Part shown: positions 49,481 through 59,765 of the stretch, piece after piece | Layout: each line of letters opens with the position of its first letter | Position numbering within the stretch: the stretch's first letter is position 1 | Assembly: GCF_000801105.2 (NCBI RefSeq) | Contig: NC_079515.1 | Location: 8,556,001-8,620,000, forward strand | Direction of reading: 5' to 3' | DNA from: Raphanus sativus | Taxonomy: Eukaryota > Streptophyta > Magnoliopsida > Brassicales > Brassicaceae | Length of the DNA stretch: 64,000 nt | Translations under genes and position numbers: made by a program | The notes under the pieces: model-generated | The model's input: only the letters and a program-made list of their open reading frames with translations | The model's database searches: none | What the model was told of the DNA's origin: nothing

Positions 49481-50884
49481 CTAGCAAACATTGGGACCAA
49501 ACCCAACAAAGCCATTGGCTCCGTCGAAAGATACTTGGATCCCTTCTTGTTGTATGTTCCCTATTATCGACAAACCCGTCGGAGACGCCGCGAACGCGAA
49601 ACAGTACGTCCCCGAATCATCCACCGGCATCAAGAAATTCCTCGCCGGTAGAGTCAAAACCGGACCTTCCGTGAAATAGAACGACACGGTCGGAACTCGG
49701 ACCGAAACAAACCCGGACAGGTCGTAGCACGTGTCGAATATCGATACGCCGGAAGCTCGCGGCAAGTTCGCTGTCTGCGACTTGAACCCGTCCCGGAAAG
49801 CGGCGTAAGCCGCCGTGGGGAGTCTAGTCACGGCGGTTCCGGTGTCCATAACCACCCCGCCGTTGCCGGTTTCGGTTAAGTCGAAAACATCGTCCGGTAG
49901 AGGGATTCTGACGCCGCCGACTCCTAGGCCCTTGAGACCAACATAGTAGAAGCTCGGCGCACGCGGGTTACGAACAAGCGGGACCCACGAGGCACCAACT
50001 GGCAATGCTTCACGCCCGAAAACCAACGAACCGGTCGAATCGGTTCCGCGGCTCACTAGACAATAACCGAACGCACCTCCGGTTTGACCGGTTAACTGTC
50101 CCACGAAAGACATCGAACCGCCTCCGATACCTAGTAAACCGGCTGCCCCGACGAACATCCCTCTGTTCCGGTGACCGCATCCCATCGCGACGTTTCGAAT
50201 CACCGTCCTGCCAAACGTCAGCGTTTCGAGGGCTAACGTCCCTTTAGTGTAGGACCCGTCTCCGTACATGACCTCGTAGCGACACCCGCCGGAGTGGCAG
50301 CCGGAGTTTTCGATCCGGTCGCAGACGGAGGACCCGCAGGAGACTCCGGTGTAGGACGCGGATTTAGCCGGGTCGAAAACCGGGTCGGACTGTTTGTAGC
50401 AGAGCTTGCAAGGCTGGCACTGGACCCAAACCATGTCGCTACCGGAGTCGATCACCATGTACTGATCTCGCGGCGGACTTCCGACGCCGATCCTCACGAA
50501 GTACTCGCCGCTCCCTTGGTCCATACCGGAGACCACATCGGAGCCGAAGTCGTCGACTTCGTACTTGGAACCGGAAGAAACGGTTTTCCCGGAGATGCGG
50601 CGGAGAATGGCGGCGACTCGGTCCGTGTCTCGGCGCATACGGGCGTGGAGACGGTGGTGGTGGTTACGGTAAGAAACAGAAGGGAATCTATCGCGGTGGA
50701 GGAGACGGAGAGTGTATTTAGACCCATCGGTGGAGTTGAAATCGGGGAGGGTTCCGGTTCCGGTTCCGGTGACGGTGAGCGGTTGTAGAACGTCGATGAT
50801 CTGAAAATCAGGGAAGGAGATTGAAGAGGAGGAAGAGAGATGGAGATTGAGGAGGAGGAGGGAGAAGAAGAGAGGAAGCAGCAT
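49481..50884 (-). CDS. Pepsin-like aspartyl protease, secreted, plant A1 family (467 aa, no intron)
   Basis: The single exon encodes 467 residues. Residues 1-22 are a hydrophobic signal peptide; a propeptide follows with LRLLHRDRFPS, common in this group. The TAXi_N domain holds the first catalytic aspartate in VIDSGSD (Asp146; DSGS where DTGS is most common) and a cysteine-rich insert (CQPCKLCYKQ), and the TAXi_C domain holds the second in VVMDTGTAVTRLP (Asp347). It ends GFGPNVC. Such proteins are secreted or apoplastic proteases; one relative, ASPG1, works in drought response. It matches At3g20015 by position (recalled). It is convergent with the SNF2 gene and much more GC-rich than the spacer, as expected for an intronless gene of this family. 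Confidence 0.93.
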   Translation of the reverse strand: MLLPLFFSLLLLNLHLSSSSSISFPDFQIIDVLQPLTVTGTGTGTLPDFNSTDGSKYTLRLLHRDRFPSVSYRNHHHRLHARMRRDTDRVAAILRRISGKTVSSGSKYEVDDFGSDVVSGMDQGSGEYFVRIGVGSPPRDQYMVIDSGSDMVWVQCQPCKLCYKQSDPVFDPAKSASYTGVSCGSSVCDRIENSGCHSGGCRYEVMYGDGSYTKGTLALETLTFGRTVIRNVAMGCGHRNRGMFVGAAGLLGIGGGSMSFVGQLTGQTGGAFGYCLVSRGTDSTGSLVFGREALPVGASWVPLVRNPRAPSFYYVGLKGLGVGGVRIPLPDDVFDLTETGNGGVVMDTGTAVTRLPTAAYAAFRDGFKSQTANLPRASGVSIFDTCYDLSGFVSVRVPTVSFYFTEGPVLTLPARNFLMPVDDSGTYCFAFAASPTGLSIIGNIQQEGIQVSFDGANGFVGFGPNVC

Positions 50885-52049
50885 TGTTTACAACGCCGAA
50901 CACAAAGACCCGTGTGGGAGCGTGAAGAGTGGTTCTTGGATTCTGGGTTTTGATGTCAGAAGATGAGAGTTTATGTTCGGTGTCTTCTTCTTCCCTCTCC
51001 AATTTGTTTATTGGAGGTGAGAGAGAGAGACCACTTGAGACTTGTGATTATGTAATGGTTTGGAAGTGATGGGTCGATATCTCTTATTGCTATTTTTTTA
51101 TTATGCCTACGTGGATTTTTTTGTGACATGTGTGGGGCCCTCTCTTTTTCTCCGTTTATTTTGCACGTCGACTTCGATCTCTTCTTTACTTCAGTACTAC
51201 TCTCTCTCGTCTTTCTTTGTCTGAGAGTTGTATAGATTTTTTCCTCATGTCCGGTCCATTTTAAAAATTAAAACATACGAGGAATATGTTTTTTTTTATA
51301 ATTGTGATACGCAAATACATGGTATTATCGCATGTATTTCATAAATTATCAGTAAAACTAATTTTGTATTATCTTGAAAAAAATATTTCGTAAATTATCT
51401 GAAAACTATAATTATCTTGTAACTTTTTTTACTACTTATTGTGAACAATAATACGTCATTCATATATTCTTCAATGTTCTGTTTTTACTAAAAAAAATTA
51501 TAACTATTTTTATGCTGTTGTCGTGGCATACAAAATAAATAGTCTGTACTTAGTATTTACACCTCTAAAACCAATACTTTGTATTTGACTTCTTTAAATG
51601 ACATCGAAACTTTACATATCTGGAATTAGGAGATCTGATTCAAAGATAAGATGCAAGTTAAGATTCGACCTGGAAATTGTAAAATTTCAAATCATGCTTA
51701 TGTGATCAGCTGACCATTCATACTTCATAGTGATGATGACATGTGAGAAACTAAACCAGCGGTTGATAGTTCTGACATCTGGATCTTGGTTATAGACTGA
51801 AGCAGTATTCGTTTGATTCATCCAATTATATACTGTTTAACGATCCGTGACATATATATCACTTACTCCGCTCTCTGCCATAATCAGAGATGCCAGCAAG
51901 CAAGCCCATCAATTATTCAAAGAGAGTCCATAAAACAGCTACAGGTTCATGCCCGTCTCAGACGGAAGGAAAGACTTGGAAGATGTATCAGGTGCTACAC
52001 TGACTGCTAGTGCCATATTGCATCTTTTTCTTTTTAATGAAAAAAGTAT
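50885..52049. other. Protease promoter and spacer
   Basis: On the minus strand the first 150 bases are a CT-rich leader for the protease gene. The rest is AT-rich, with no gene seen before the tRNA. A TTTTTT run just left of the tRNA (52040-52046 read on the minus strand) fits an RNA polymerase III terminator. Confidence 0.5.
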
Positions 52050-52133
52050 TGTCAGAAGTGGGGTTTGAACCCACGCCCTCTTACGAGGACCAGAACTTGA
52101 GTCTGGCGCCTTAGACCACTCGGCCATCCTGAC
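52050..52133 (-). tRNA. tRNA-Leu (anticodon CAA)
   Basis: The 84-base minus-strand gene has a seven-pair acceptor stem (GTCAGGA with TTCTGAC), the A box GGCCGAGTGGTCTAAGGC, the anticodon loop CTCAAGT with anticodon CAA (reads UUG), a long class II variable arm, and the B box GGTTCAAACCC. The discriminator base is A, as in leucine tRNAs. No intron is seen. A T run follows on the minus strand as terminator. Confidence 0.95.
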
Positions 52134-54097
52134 TTTGATATTCCATTATCTAATGAACAACTAGACTTTACTAATTTAACATGGCCTGCATACTATTACT
52201 ATTTTTTTATTTGTAAAGATCATGGTCATTATTTTCATATTAACCACATGAACTACTCATATGCAGCAGAATTCTCGGGATCATGTTAATATGTATATAC
52301 GCCTAAAGAAGCAGCCATCCCAACCAGGTAAACATATATATTAAGGTTCAGTATCCCCAGTTTATATTATATTGGACTTAGTAGTTAAAGTTATCAGTTT
52401 TTCTTATTGAGTTTATTTACCTTCATATTTGTTTCTTAATCATCTCAATATGATGTCATTTCTTAATATTTGATATTCAAGTTTAACTATCTATCAAAAA
52501 AAATTAGATTTACAAGTTAATTATGAAAATTTTAAGGTATTACGAAAACATAAGCTTCCTTTAATTATTTAATCTCCATTGTTCTTTTCTTTTTACTTTT
52601 GTTTGTTGAGTTCAACATATCCAATCTCCATTGCTTACGTTTTAAGCTATGAAATGTAAGAATTTCATATGCAAGAATAGCTATTCGTATATGATGAAAG
52701 CCACTACCTATTTTCACGATCAAGGACAAAGTTCGTCGTATGAGCCAAAACTTGATTAACTTAAAAATAATATCTTTTATTTTAGTATAAACGACACATT
52801 AAAAACATATCTAAGGTTGGACATAATGCAAGAGTAGCTCAAAAGTAAATGTTGGTTGCAACTATACATATGTGGTTTCTTAGATCATCTTTTTGGCATA
52901 TTTGTATCATCCAATCTTCTTGTACTGTACCAAAACAATATCTAGTTCATACTTGGAAACCACGAGACAGTTGAAATGCTTTATTGAATAAAGAAGTATA
53001 TATATAGTCATTGTGGAAATTACATTGTCGTGTAGATATAACTTGCGTTGCAGGCTTGCAGCAGTTGAGAGGACTTTGGCTAACACATGATAGTAAGCAG
53101 AGGTTACACAACCATAACATATACACGTACGTAGTGTTAATGATTTCACTGGCTTATAGGACTACTTGTCTTTGGTAATCATATCATCATCATGGAAAGC
53201 AAAGTATTCTCTCGTCTGATTTTGGTCGCTGTTATTGCTTACGCTCTGTGTTTCATGTTCATGGTATATGCGCGCTACCAAATATATACAATAAAACTAC
53301 AAAACCCCGAAAGGAGTGAATCTAAGGCTAAGGAAGAGATCTCCAAACTAAAAGACTTGTTGAAAAACTTTTGTAAAAAGGCGCGGTTTGTGATTATTAC
53401 ACTGGTTAAATAATTTCTCAAAAGAGACCTAGAAGGTATTGTCTATTCATGTGCCCCTCCCTTCCATGTCTTTCTGATTTTAGCAACGGTTTGTTTTTGG
53501 ATAAACGAAGATCTGGATGTATCAGGTGAGTTATTTTGATATTGGCATACTGTTTCTCAACTAGAATCACCACATCCTGTGTTGAATGGTACAATTGACA
53601 CATGATTGATTCATCTAAAAGGCGATCATTATTAATAAACAAAAAGCATAGCTAAACCGAAATTTATTTCTCGTGTACTAAACCGCACCAAAAAAATTCG
53701 GTTATGTTTGATAAAATAGAATATCCTAACCCAATAATTCACAAAAAAAAGTTCTATCCAAACCAAACAAGTATACGAAATGGCTACTCTTTTTTAAAAA
53801 GTAATGCAATTACCTAGAAAAGAATAACTAATAGAATAGTGCATGTAAAACTGTTTTTTTTTAATTCCAAACCAACTTATATAAAATTCCAAAAGTCTGT
53901 ATATTTTTTGGTTCATGAATGCTTTTTAACAGGTTAAGAAGAATTCATATACCATTTGGGGACGCTTTTAAACTTTTTGATTTTTTTTTCTAAATCAAAT
54001 GTTTATCTATTTTTATTTTTGAACTTTTAAGAAGTATTGTAAAATAGAACATAAAATGATAAGATATAAAAACATTATAAATATATTATATTTTTAA
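52134..54097. other. Spacer with one possible small gene
   Basis: AT-rich sequence without conserved features except the small frame at 53192-53413. No terminal repeats were recognised. Confidence 0.4.
53192..53413 (+). CDS. Possible small membrane-anchored peptide (73 aa)
   Basis: The frame encodes MESKVFSRLILVAVIAYALC, more hydrophobic residues, then a basic, lysine-rich tail (KAKEEISKLKDLLKNFCKK). Residues about 8-28 would form a signal anchor and the tail a short amphipathic helix. It starts after an AT-rich stretch. No known peptide family was recognised. It may be real, because its composition differs from chance frames in AT-rich DNA, but it is unsupported by neighbours or splicing. 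Confidence 0.3.
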   Translation: MESKVFSRLILVAVIAYALCFMFMVYARYQIYTIKLQNPERSESKAKEEISKLKDLLKNFCKKARFVIITLVK

Positions 54098-55671
54098 TCT
54101 ATAGTATTAAAAAGTAATAATATGAAGGCAACTTCATAATCTAATCTATTAATTTAGGGATTATCTACTATTTGAAGTTCTCATTTAAAATTTAGACTCT
54201 TTCACAATTGTTGCTAGAATATATGATGTTTCCTATACAATGCAACCTACCAACTTAAATTAAACCAAATCTTAACCAACATAGATTAGTTAAACCTAAC
54301 CAGTAACACTTTTATAATATTTTTGGTTAATCTCTTAATATAATTAGATCTAGGACTGGGCGTTCGGGTATCCATTCGGGTTTCGGTTCAGTCCATTCGG
54401 GTTTCGAGTTTTCGGGTCAAAGATTTCAGCCCCATTCAGATATTTTTAAATTTCGGTTCGGGTTCGGTTCGGATCTTTACGGGTTCGGTTCAGGTTCGGA
54501 TAACCCATTTAAAATGTTTTTAAATTTTCAAAATTTATTATATACTTTAAATTTTCAAAATCTATAAGAAAGATAATATATTACATATAGATTTTCATAA
54601 CATATATGCCAAAATACCTTAATTTAACACATAAATTAGTTTTCTTTGAATATTTGGATAAAGAATCAATAGATATTTAACTATTTTGGTGTTTTCAGTA
54701 TATTTTAGCTATTTTAAACATTTACTTTTGACTATTTGCATATATTTTCCGAGTATTTTGGAAAATTAAAAGGTATCTTATATATTTTTAATATACATTA
54801 TATATAAAATAATGTATATATTCAAGTATATAAATTTATTTCGGGTAACCAAAATATTTCAGTTCGGATCGGGTTCGGTTTCGGTTCTTTAAATACCGAA
54901 ATTTTGAATCCGTTCGGATATTTAATCAATTTTGGTTCGGGTTTGGTGCTACTTTTTTGGATCGGGTTCGGTTCGGTTTTTTGGGTTCGGATTTTTTGCC
55001 CAGCCCTAATTAGATCATATAAAACTGAACCACTCTTAAATCAACGAGTTCTATATCATTCCAGACATAAGAGAAAAAATATCTGACTTATTTACAACGT
55101 AAGCATACAAATACCGTGTATGCTTATGCTCATTGATCTTCCAAAAACCAAATAATTGTGGCATAGACCAACATAGGTTCATGTTCGTATCACTAACTTT
55201 ACTTCTATATATTTACTCTTCACCTACATCATATCACAACATACACAGTTATACAAGAACATGATTTTTTTTGTTCAAACAACCAAATAATGGTGGCATA
55301 TGGTCAGTAGATTTTTTAAATATGTTTTTTTATATATTACATTTTACGAGACTATGTGTATAAGTTTTTTTTTGAAAAAAAGCATAACTATGTGTATAAG
55401 TTAAAAGATAAAAGATGTGATAAGACAAATTATTATACTAAAAATAAAAGAAGATTAAATACAAACTAATAACAAGTACAACACAAATTATAACACTATT
55501 AAAATTTATATATATTTAATGAAATATTATATATATGTCTAATATGTATATATATATATAAATGTTACACAAAATATATATAATATTATATACACATATT
55601 ATATATACCATATATTATTAATTGAAATTTGACAAATCAATTTCCGCCCTTTAGGGCGGATCCTAATCTAG
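54098..55671 (+). mobile_element. Non-autonomous Helitron (about 1.6 kb), plus strand
   Basis: The 5' end TCTATAGTATTAAAAAG (54098) follows an A. The 3' end has the hairpin CCGCCCT/AGGGCGG (55644-55659), an 8-base spacer and CTAG (55668-55671), followed by T. Insertion between A and T and these ends are Helitron features. It is the only plus-strand Helitron found here. A hAT-like element is nested inside. No Rep/helicase gene. Confidence 0.75.
54351..55008. mobile_element. hAT-like non-autonomous element (658 bp), perfect 8-bp duplication
   Basis: Flanked by ATTAGATC at 54343-54350 and 55009-55016. Ends are TAGGACTGGGC and TAGGGCTGGGC (reverse complement of the right end). Both end regions are rich in GGGTTCGGTTCGG-type runs. 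An AT-rich centre has no coding capacity. Same family type as 32813-33430. Confidence 0.85.
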
Positions 55672-56231
55672 TTACATGTTATATTACGGAATATGTCACT
55701 GGAGTTTATCTTAAAGATTATGTTATTTAGAGATAATTTTATTATATTAGTTAGTAACATATTCAACATGAAAGGACCCTAACATATTCATGTGACTACG
55801 AAAATAAACATATTAAATTATAACTAAGCTCATCTAAAATGACTAAAATAAATTATATAATTCTAATATAAATTAGCTAGAACATTTAAAACGCATGAAT
55901 TATGTTAATTATATAATTTTCATTTAATGAAAAAATTCCAACCAACAACTAATTATCCTATATGCTAAAACACAGATCAAAATAAGTTTTTTTTTAGAGT
56001 CTAGACGTTAGGAACGACAAGACTACGTACATGAGTCAACCGATCAATCAAAGGGATTTCACTTATCCGAACCGAAGTTGGAATGGTTTGTGGATTGCTG
56101 ATCAGTAAAGCTGCGGAACCTAATAAGATAGAAATTGTGGAAAAATATGAGTTTGTTTTTTGTTTTGGCATTACACGAGGATGTGTAATCCAATTTGACG
56201 TTGCTCAGTTGCTCCATTAACTTTAAAAGAT
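55672..56231. other. AT-rich spacer
   Basis: No gene or repeat recognised. The last bases (TTAAAAGAT, 56223-56231) would be the left target duplication of the large MULE if its end is placed correctly. Confidence 0.4.
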
Positions 56232-56306
56232 GGGCTTATTGCAAAAATGACTCAAAACTTGAATTCAAACAGAAAACTAACATTTTCTTTTGACTCATAT
56301 TTTTTT

Positions 56307-58394
56307 GGGAATTTTGGGAAAAAAGAACAAGTAAACTATACTATTGTCCCCTTAGTACAAAATCAATTTTTGTCACTTTTTGACTTTCACTACCCTTCTT
56401 ATAAATAAAAACTCATATCAATTATTTGCAATGGAAAAAAAAATTGGAAAAATATAAAACATGAAGTAGTCAAGCATGTGTATACGTAAAAAATATTTTT
56501 AGATTTAAAAAATATGTGCAATGGTAACTTAAAAAATGGGCTAAAAGTGTTAGAATATCAAATCTACTATCTACGGCGACTTAGAATATACAGTCTACGT
56601 AAAATACAATGATCTACCATCTGTAGAATGTGCAATTCACCGAAAACATATCCATCTAGTGAGGAAGAATATCGAATCTATCTAAAAGATATACATCTAG
56701 TGGTGAAGAATGTGGAATCTACAGCTCCTTCTATATTCTGTATTTTTTGTAGATGACAAAAGATACCAAATATTCTAATATCTGTTTTTGTAGAACATAC
56801 ATTATACGGTGTTTTCTTTTATCTATAATTTCAGTATTCTCTATCTTCGACTTAATCTCTTTTCTATTTTGGTAGAATAGAAATTCTACTAAAATTTTAA
56901 ACAAAATCCGAAAATCTAGGAAAAAACGGTTAGAAAATATTCTCCAAATCTTTTAAATATTTTTTATTTCCTTTTTAAAATAATATTGTCAAATTGTGAG
57001 TCTTCTTTATTACCTGCACGATTTTGGATTGTGCATTGTAGGTCATCTTCTTTTCTTAGTTGTTCCAAGCTTTTGTCAATCTAACAAAAGATGATGCACA
57101 TCTACGCTTCTTCGGGTTTGTGGAAATTATCCAAAAGAAGTGGATTGAAGTTTCTTGTGATAATCGTCCAAAAGAGATTCATTAAATGATAAACGAATCT
57201 ATATCATTCGGTGATTTCCATCATTTTATATTTAAATAATTCAAGCTACAAATGACTAGGCTATATAGCAATTTAGAGTTTGTCAGAATCTCTAGCGACA
57301 TGATGATCACAAACCATTTCAACAACAATCCATACTATGTGATATGAACAATTCACAACTAATCCAATAAATTTGGCAGGAATTAAGTTTATAAAGTTTT
57401 AAAAAATAAAACAGAGCTTGCCATGTGGGGGAAAAACTTTTAACACTACAAAAACTTGGCTTGTTGTCTATTCATCATCCTGTGACTTGGTTTTCTTCTT
57501 GCTGTACATTATCTGTCGTTGTGTTTCTTCTTCGACTTCTTCTCTTCTTGTTCTTCCACATCTTTCTCATGTCTTTCTCTTCCTTTCTTGTTTAAACATG
57601 GTCAATATCGAGCTCACAAATTAGAAAATACATAAACATGAATCAAATTCCAAAAAAAATATAACTCAATCTCCCAATCAAACTATTATACATTTTAAAT
57701 AGTACATAAAACTGGGAACAAACTCAACCGCAAACTCTAATCAAAATCATAAACATGAATCTATTTGATATTAACAATTCAATCTCTTCCTAGTACATGC
57801 CATAAACAAATTACAAACAAAAAAAATCAAAAAGGGGATTTCGAAACCCTAACCTCCAAAATTTGGTAACCAAAATGAAGTAAGAAGAAACAAAGAACAA
57901 CGTGAAGCTAATGGTCGTTTATCAGCAACAAGAAACTTCTCCAGAGCTTGAACAACTCCAATCGTAGCGGGCAGAGATTACAAAATGATTGTAATCAGTG
58001 GTGTTTAAAGAGGAAAGACGAAAGGAGGAGGTCGATGGAGAGATGTGATGATGATTTAAAGCTCTCTGACGAACTAAGACGGGCCGGAGAAAGAAGGTGT
58101 CGACGGCTCTACCTAAATATCTCTTCGATTGAGAAAAAAGCTAAAAGTAGGAGACGATAGGGTTCTGTTTTTCTTTAATTCACAAGTTCCTTTTTTACTT
58201 CTTAGATAAAATATTAAAACAGTAATTAATTTTATTACTTTTCTTTGTAATAAATTTTTAATTACATTTTAAAGTTAATTATGAAGGATTAAACTGGGTT
58301 TTCATTAATGTTTATTCTATAAGGACAATGTTTTCAGTTTTAATTCCAAGGGGACAAGAACATAGTTATTTTGTTCCTTTTTGCCAAATTTCCC
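56307..58394. mobile_element. Nested non-autonomous MULE (2.1 kb) with perfect 9-bp duplication
   Basis: Flanked by TATTTTTTT at 56298-56306 and 58395-58403. Ends are GGGAATTTTGGGAAAAAAGA and GGGAAATTTGGCAAAAAGGA (reverse complement of the right end); similarity extends through TTGTCCCCTT about 40 bases in. The target repeat is of low complexity, but its place exactly at both inverted ends supports it. No transposase is present. Near the left end (56.55-56.75 kb) there are repeated GAAT(A/C/G)TAC/CATCTA units. Around 57.4-58.1 kb scraps of charged coding-like sequence (minus strand) may be the worn 5' part of an Ulp1-type gene. Confidence 0.8.
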
Positions 58395-58856
58395 TATTTT
58401 TTTTGAGTTTTTAACCCCACATCTGCATTTTATCTACGAAAATGCCATTAACCTTTTTTTTTTTTTTTTCGAAAATGGCTTCTTTACTGTCTCAACCTCA
58501 TTTTCTTCAAGTATTTACAATATTGCCACTGCCATGAATAGTGGGAACAACCTTGTACGAACTGTTTGGAGCTTTTAATGCCCTTTAATGCACGTAAATC
58601 TCTTTACACTCTCTCTGTTTCAATTGTTATGAACTAAAAACAACATTTCTTTCACTTTCTCTCCATATTCATCCAAAAAACTGAAGCTTTTGATTCAAAA
58701 TATGGTCGATGGTTGACAGAGCCATATTTCTTTCATTTTGACTTAGGGTTGCTTTCGTTTGAGGTTCTGGGTGGTTGGAGAAGACCCTGTGTGCAAACGA
58801 AGTCATCTCACCTAGTTTAAGGTACGAATTTGAATTTTTTTCAAAATCTGTTCGCG

Positions 58857-59696
58857 TAGAAGACTTACAAGTAAGTCATCTGTATGTAGAAGACTTACTG
58901 ATGAGTCTTCTGGTCAAACGGACGACTTAAACTAAGTCGTCCAGCTTTGTTTGTTGAAAAAAAACAGTCCATACGACTTATATATAAGTCGTCTACGAGA
59001 AACAGGCTAGTTTTGCATTTGACCGAATCGTGTCAGATCTTTGACTATTTCTGGACGACTTATAATTCAGTCGTCTCTCGGAAAGTTAAAATTTCAATAT
59101 TTTATTAAACTAGACGACTTACGTGTAAGTCGTCTTAGGTTAGTTTTGTAGTTGAAAAATAAAACTTCATAATTTAACTTTTACCAGACGACATAATATA
59201 AAGTCGTCCCGTCAGAAGACTTAATTTAAAGTCGTCCGGGGAAAGCAAAGTCGTCCAGAATTTTTCACAATTAAGTCGTCCAAACCTTGCTTATCCCGGA
59301 CGACCTTAAATTAAGTCGTCTAGCTGGACGACTTTTAGTTAAGTCGTCTGGAGAAAGTTAAATTTCAAGTTTTATTTTTCAATTACAAAACTAACCTAGG
59401 ACGACTAACGTGTAAGTCGTCTAGTTTGAATAAAATATTGAAATTTTTACTTTCCAGAGACGACTGAATTATAAGTCGTCCAGACATAGTCAAAGATCTG
59501 ACACGATTCGGTCAAATGCGAAACTAGCCCGTTTTTCGTAGACGACTTATATATAAGTCGTCTGAAATTTTCTTTTTAACAAACAAAGCCGGACGACTTA
59601 GAATTAAGTCGTCCCTTTTAATTTTCAATTGCAAAAGTGACCTCTTTAGACGACTTACCTTTAAGTCTTCTGGACGACTTAAATCTAAGTCGTCTG
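58857..59696. repeat. Left array of about 17 imperfect palindromes around GACGACTTA
   Basis: Units of about 23 bases have the form RGACGACTTA, about 5 variable bases, then TAAGTCGTCY. They occur near 58857, 58889, 58919, 58974, 59053, 59112, 59186, 59215, 59298, 59325, 59400, 59458, 59540, 59591, 59648 and 59673, with two half units near 59247 and 59272. Spacing is irregular (25-80 bases) and the spacers are unrelated except where the long hairpin mirrors them. The array ends about 70 bases before the transposase start codon. Known: MULE transposases bind sites in the terminal regions; that these units are such sites is inference. Confidence 0.9.
58936..59596. repeat. Long inverted repeat, arms about 255 bp
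   Basis: Arm 58936-59192 and the reverse complement of 59343-59596 align along their whole length with small differences (about 90 percent by eye). Shared landmarks are CGAATCGTGTCAGATCTTTG, TTCAATATTTTATT and TAGGTTAGTTTTGTA. The 150-base centre holds more palindromes. If transcribed from upstream it would fold into a near-perfect hairpin RNA in the transposase leader. Confidence 0.9.
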
Positions 59697-59765
59697 CGAT
59701 AATGTTTATTGAACTTCTTCATTTTCTCTATGTTTACTAATGTGTTTTATTTTGAATATTTGCAG

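Noticed and set aside
50294..50788. Plus-strand frame of 164 codons opposite the aspartyl protease gene
   Set aside because: Antisense shadow of a GC-rich intronless gene.
58857..59696. CRISPR-like array of short palindromes
   Set aside because: Spacing is irregular, repeat units vary, spacers mirror each other in a long hairpin, and this is plant nuclear DNA.
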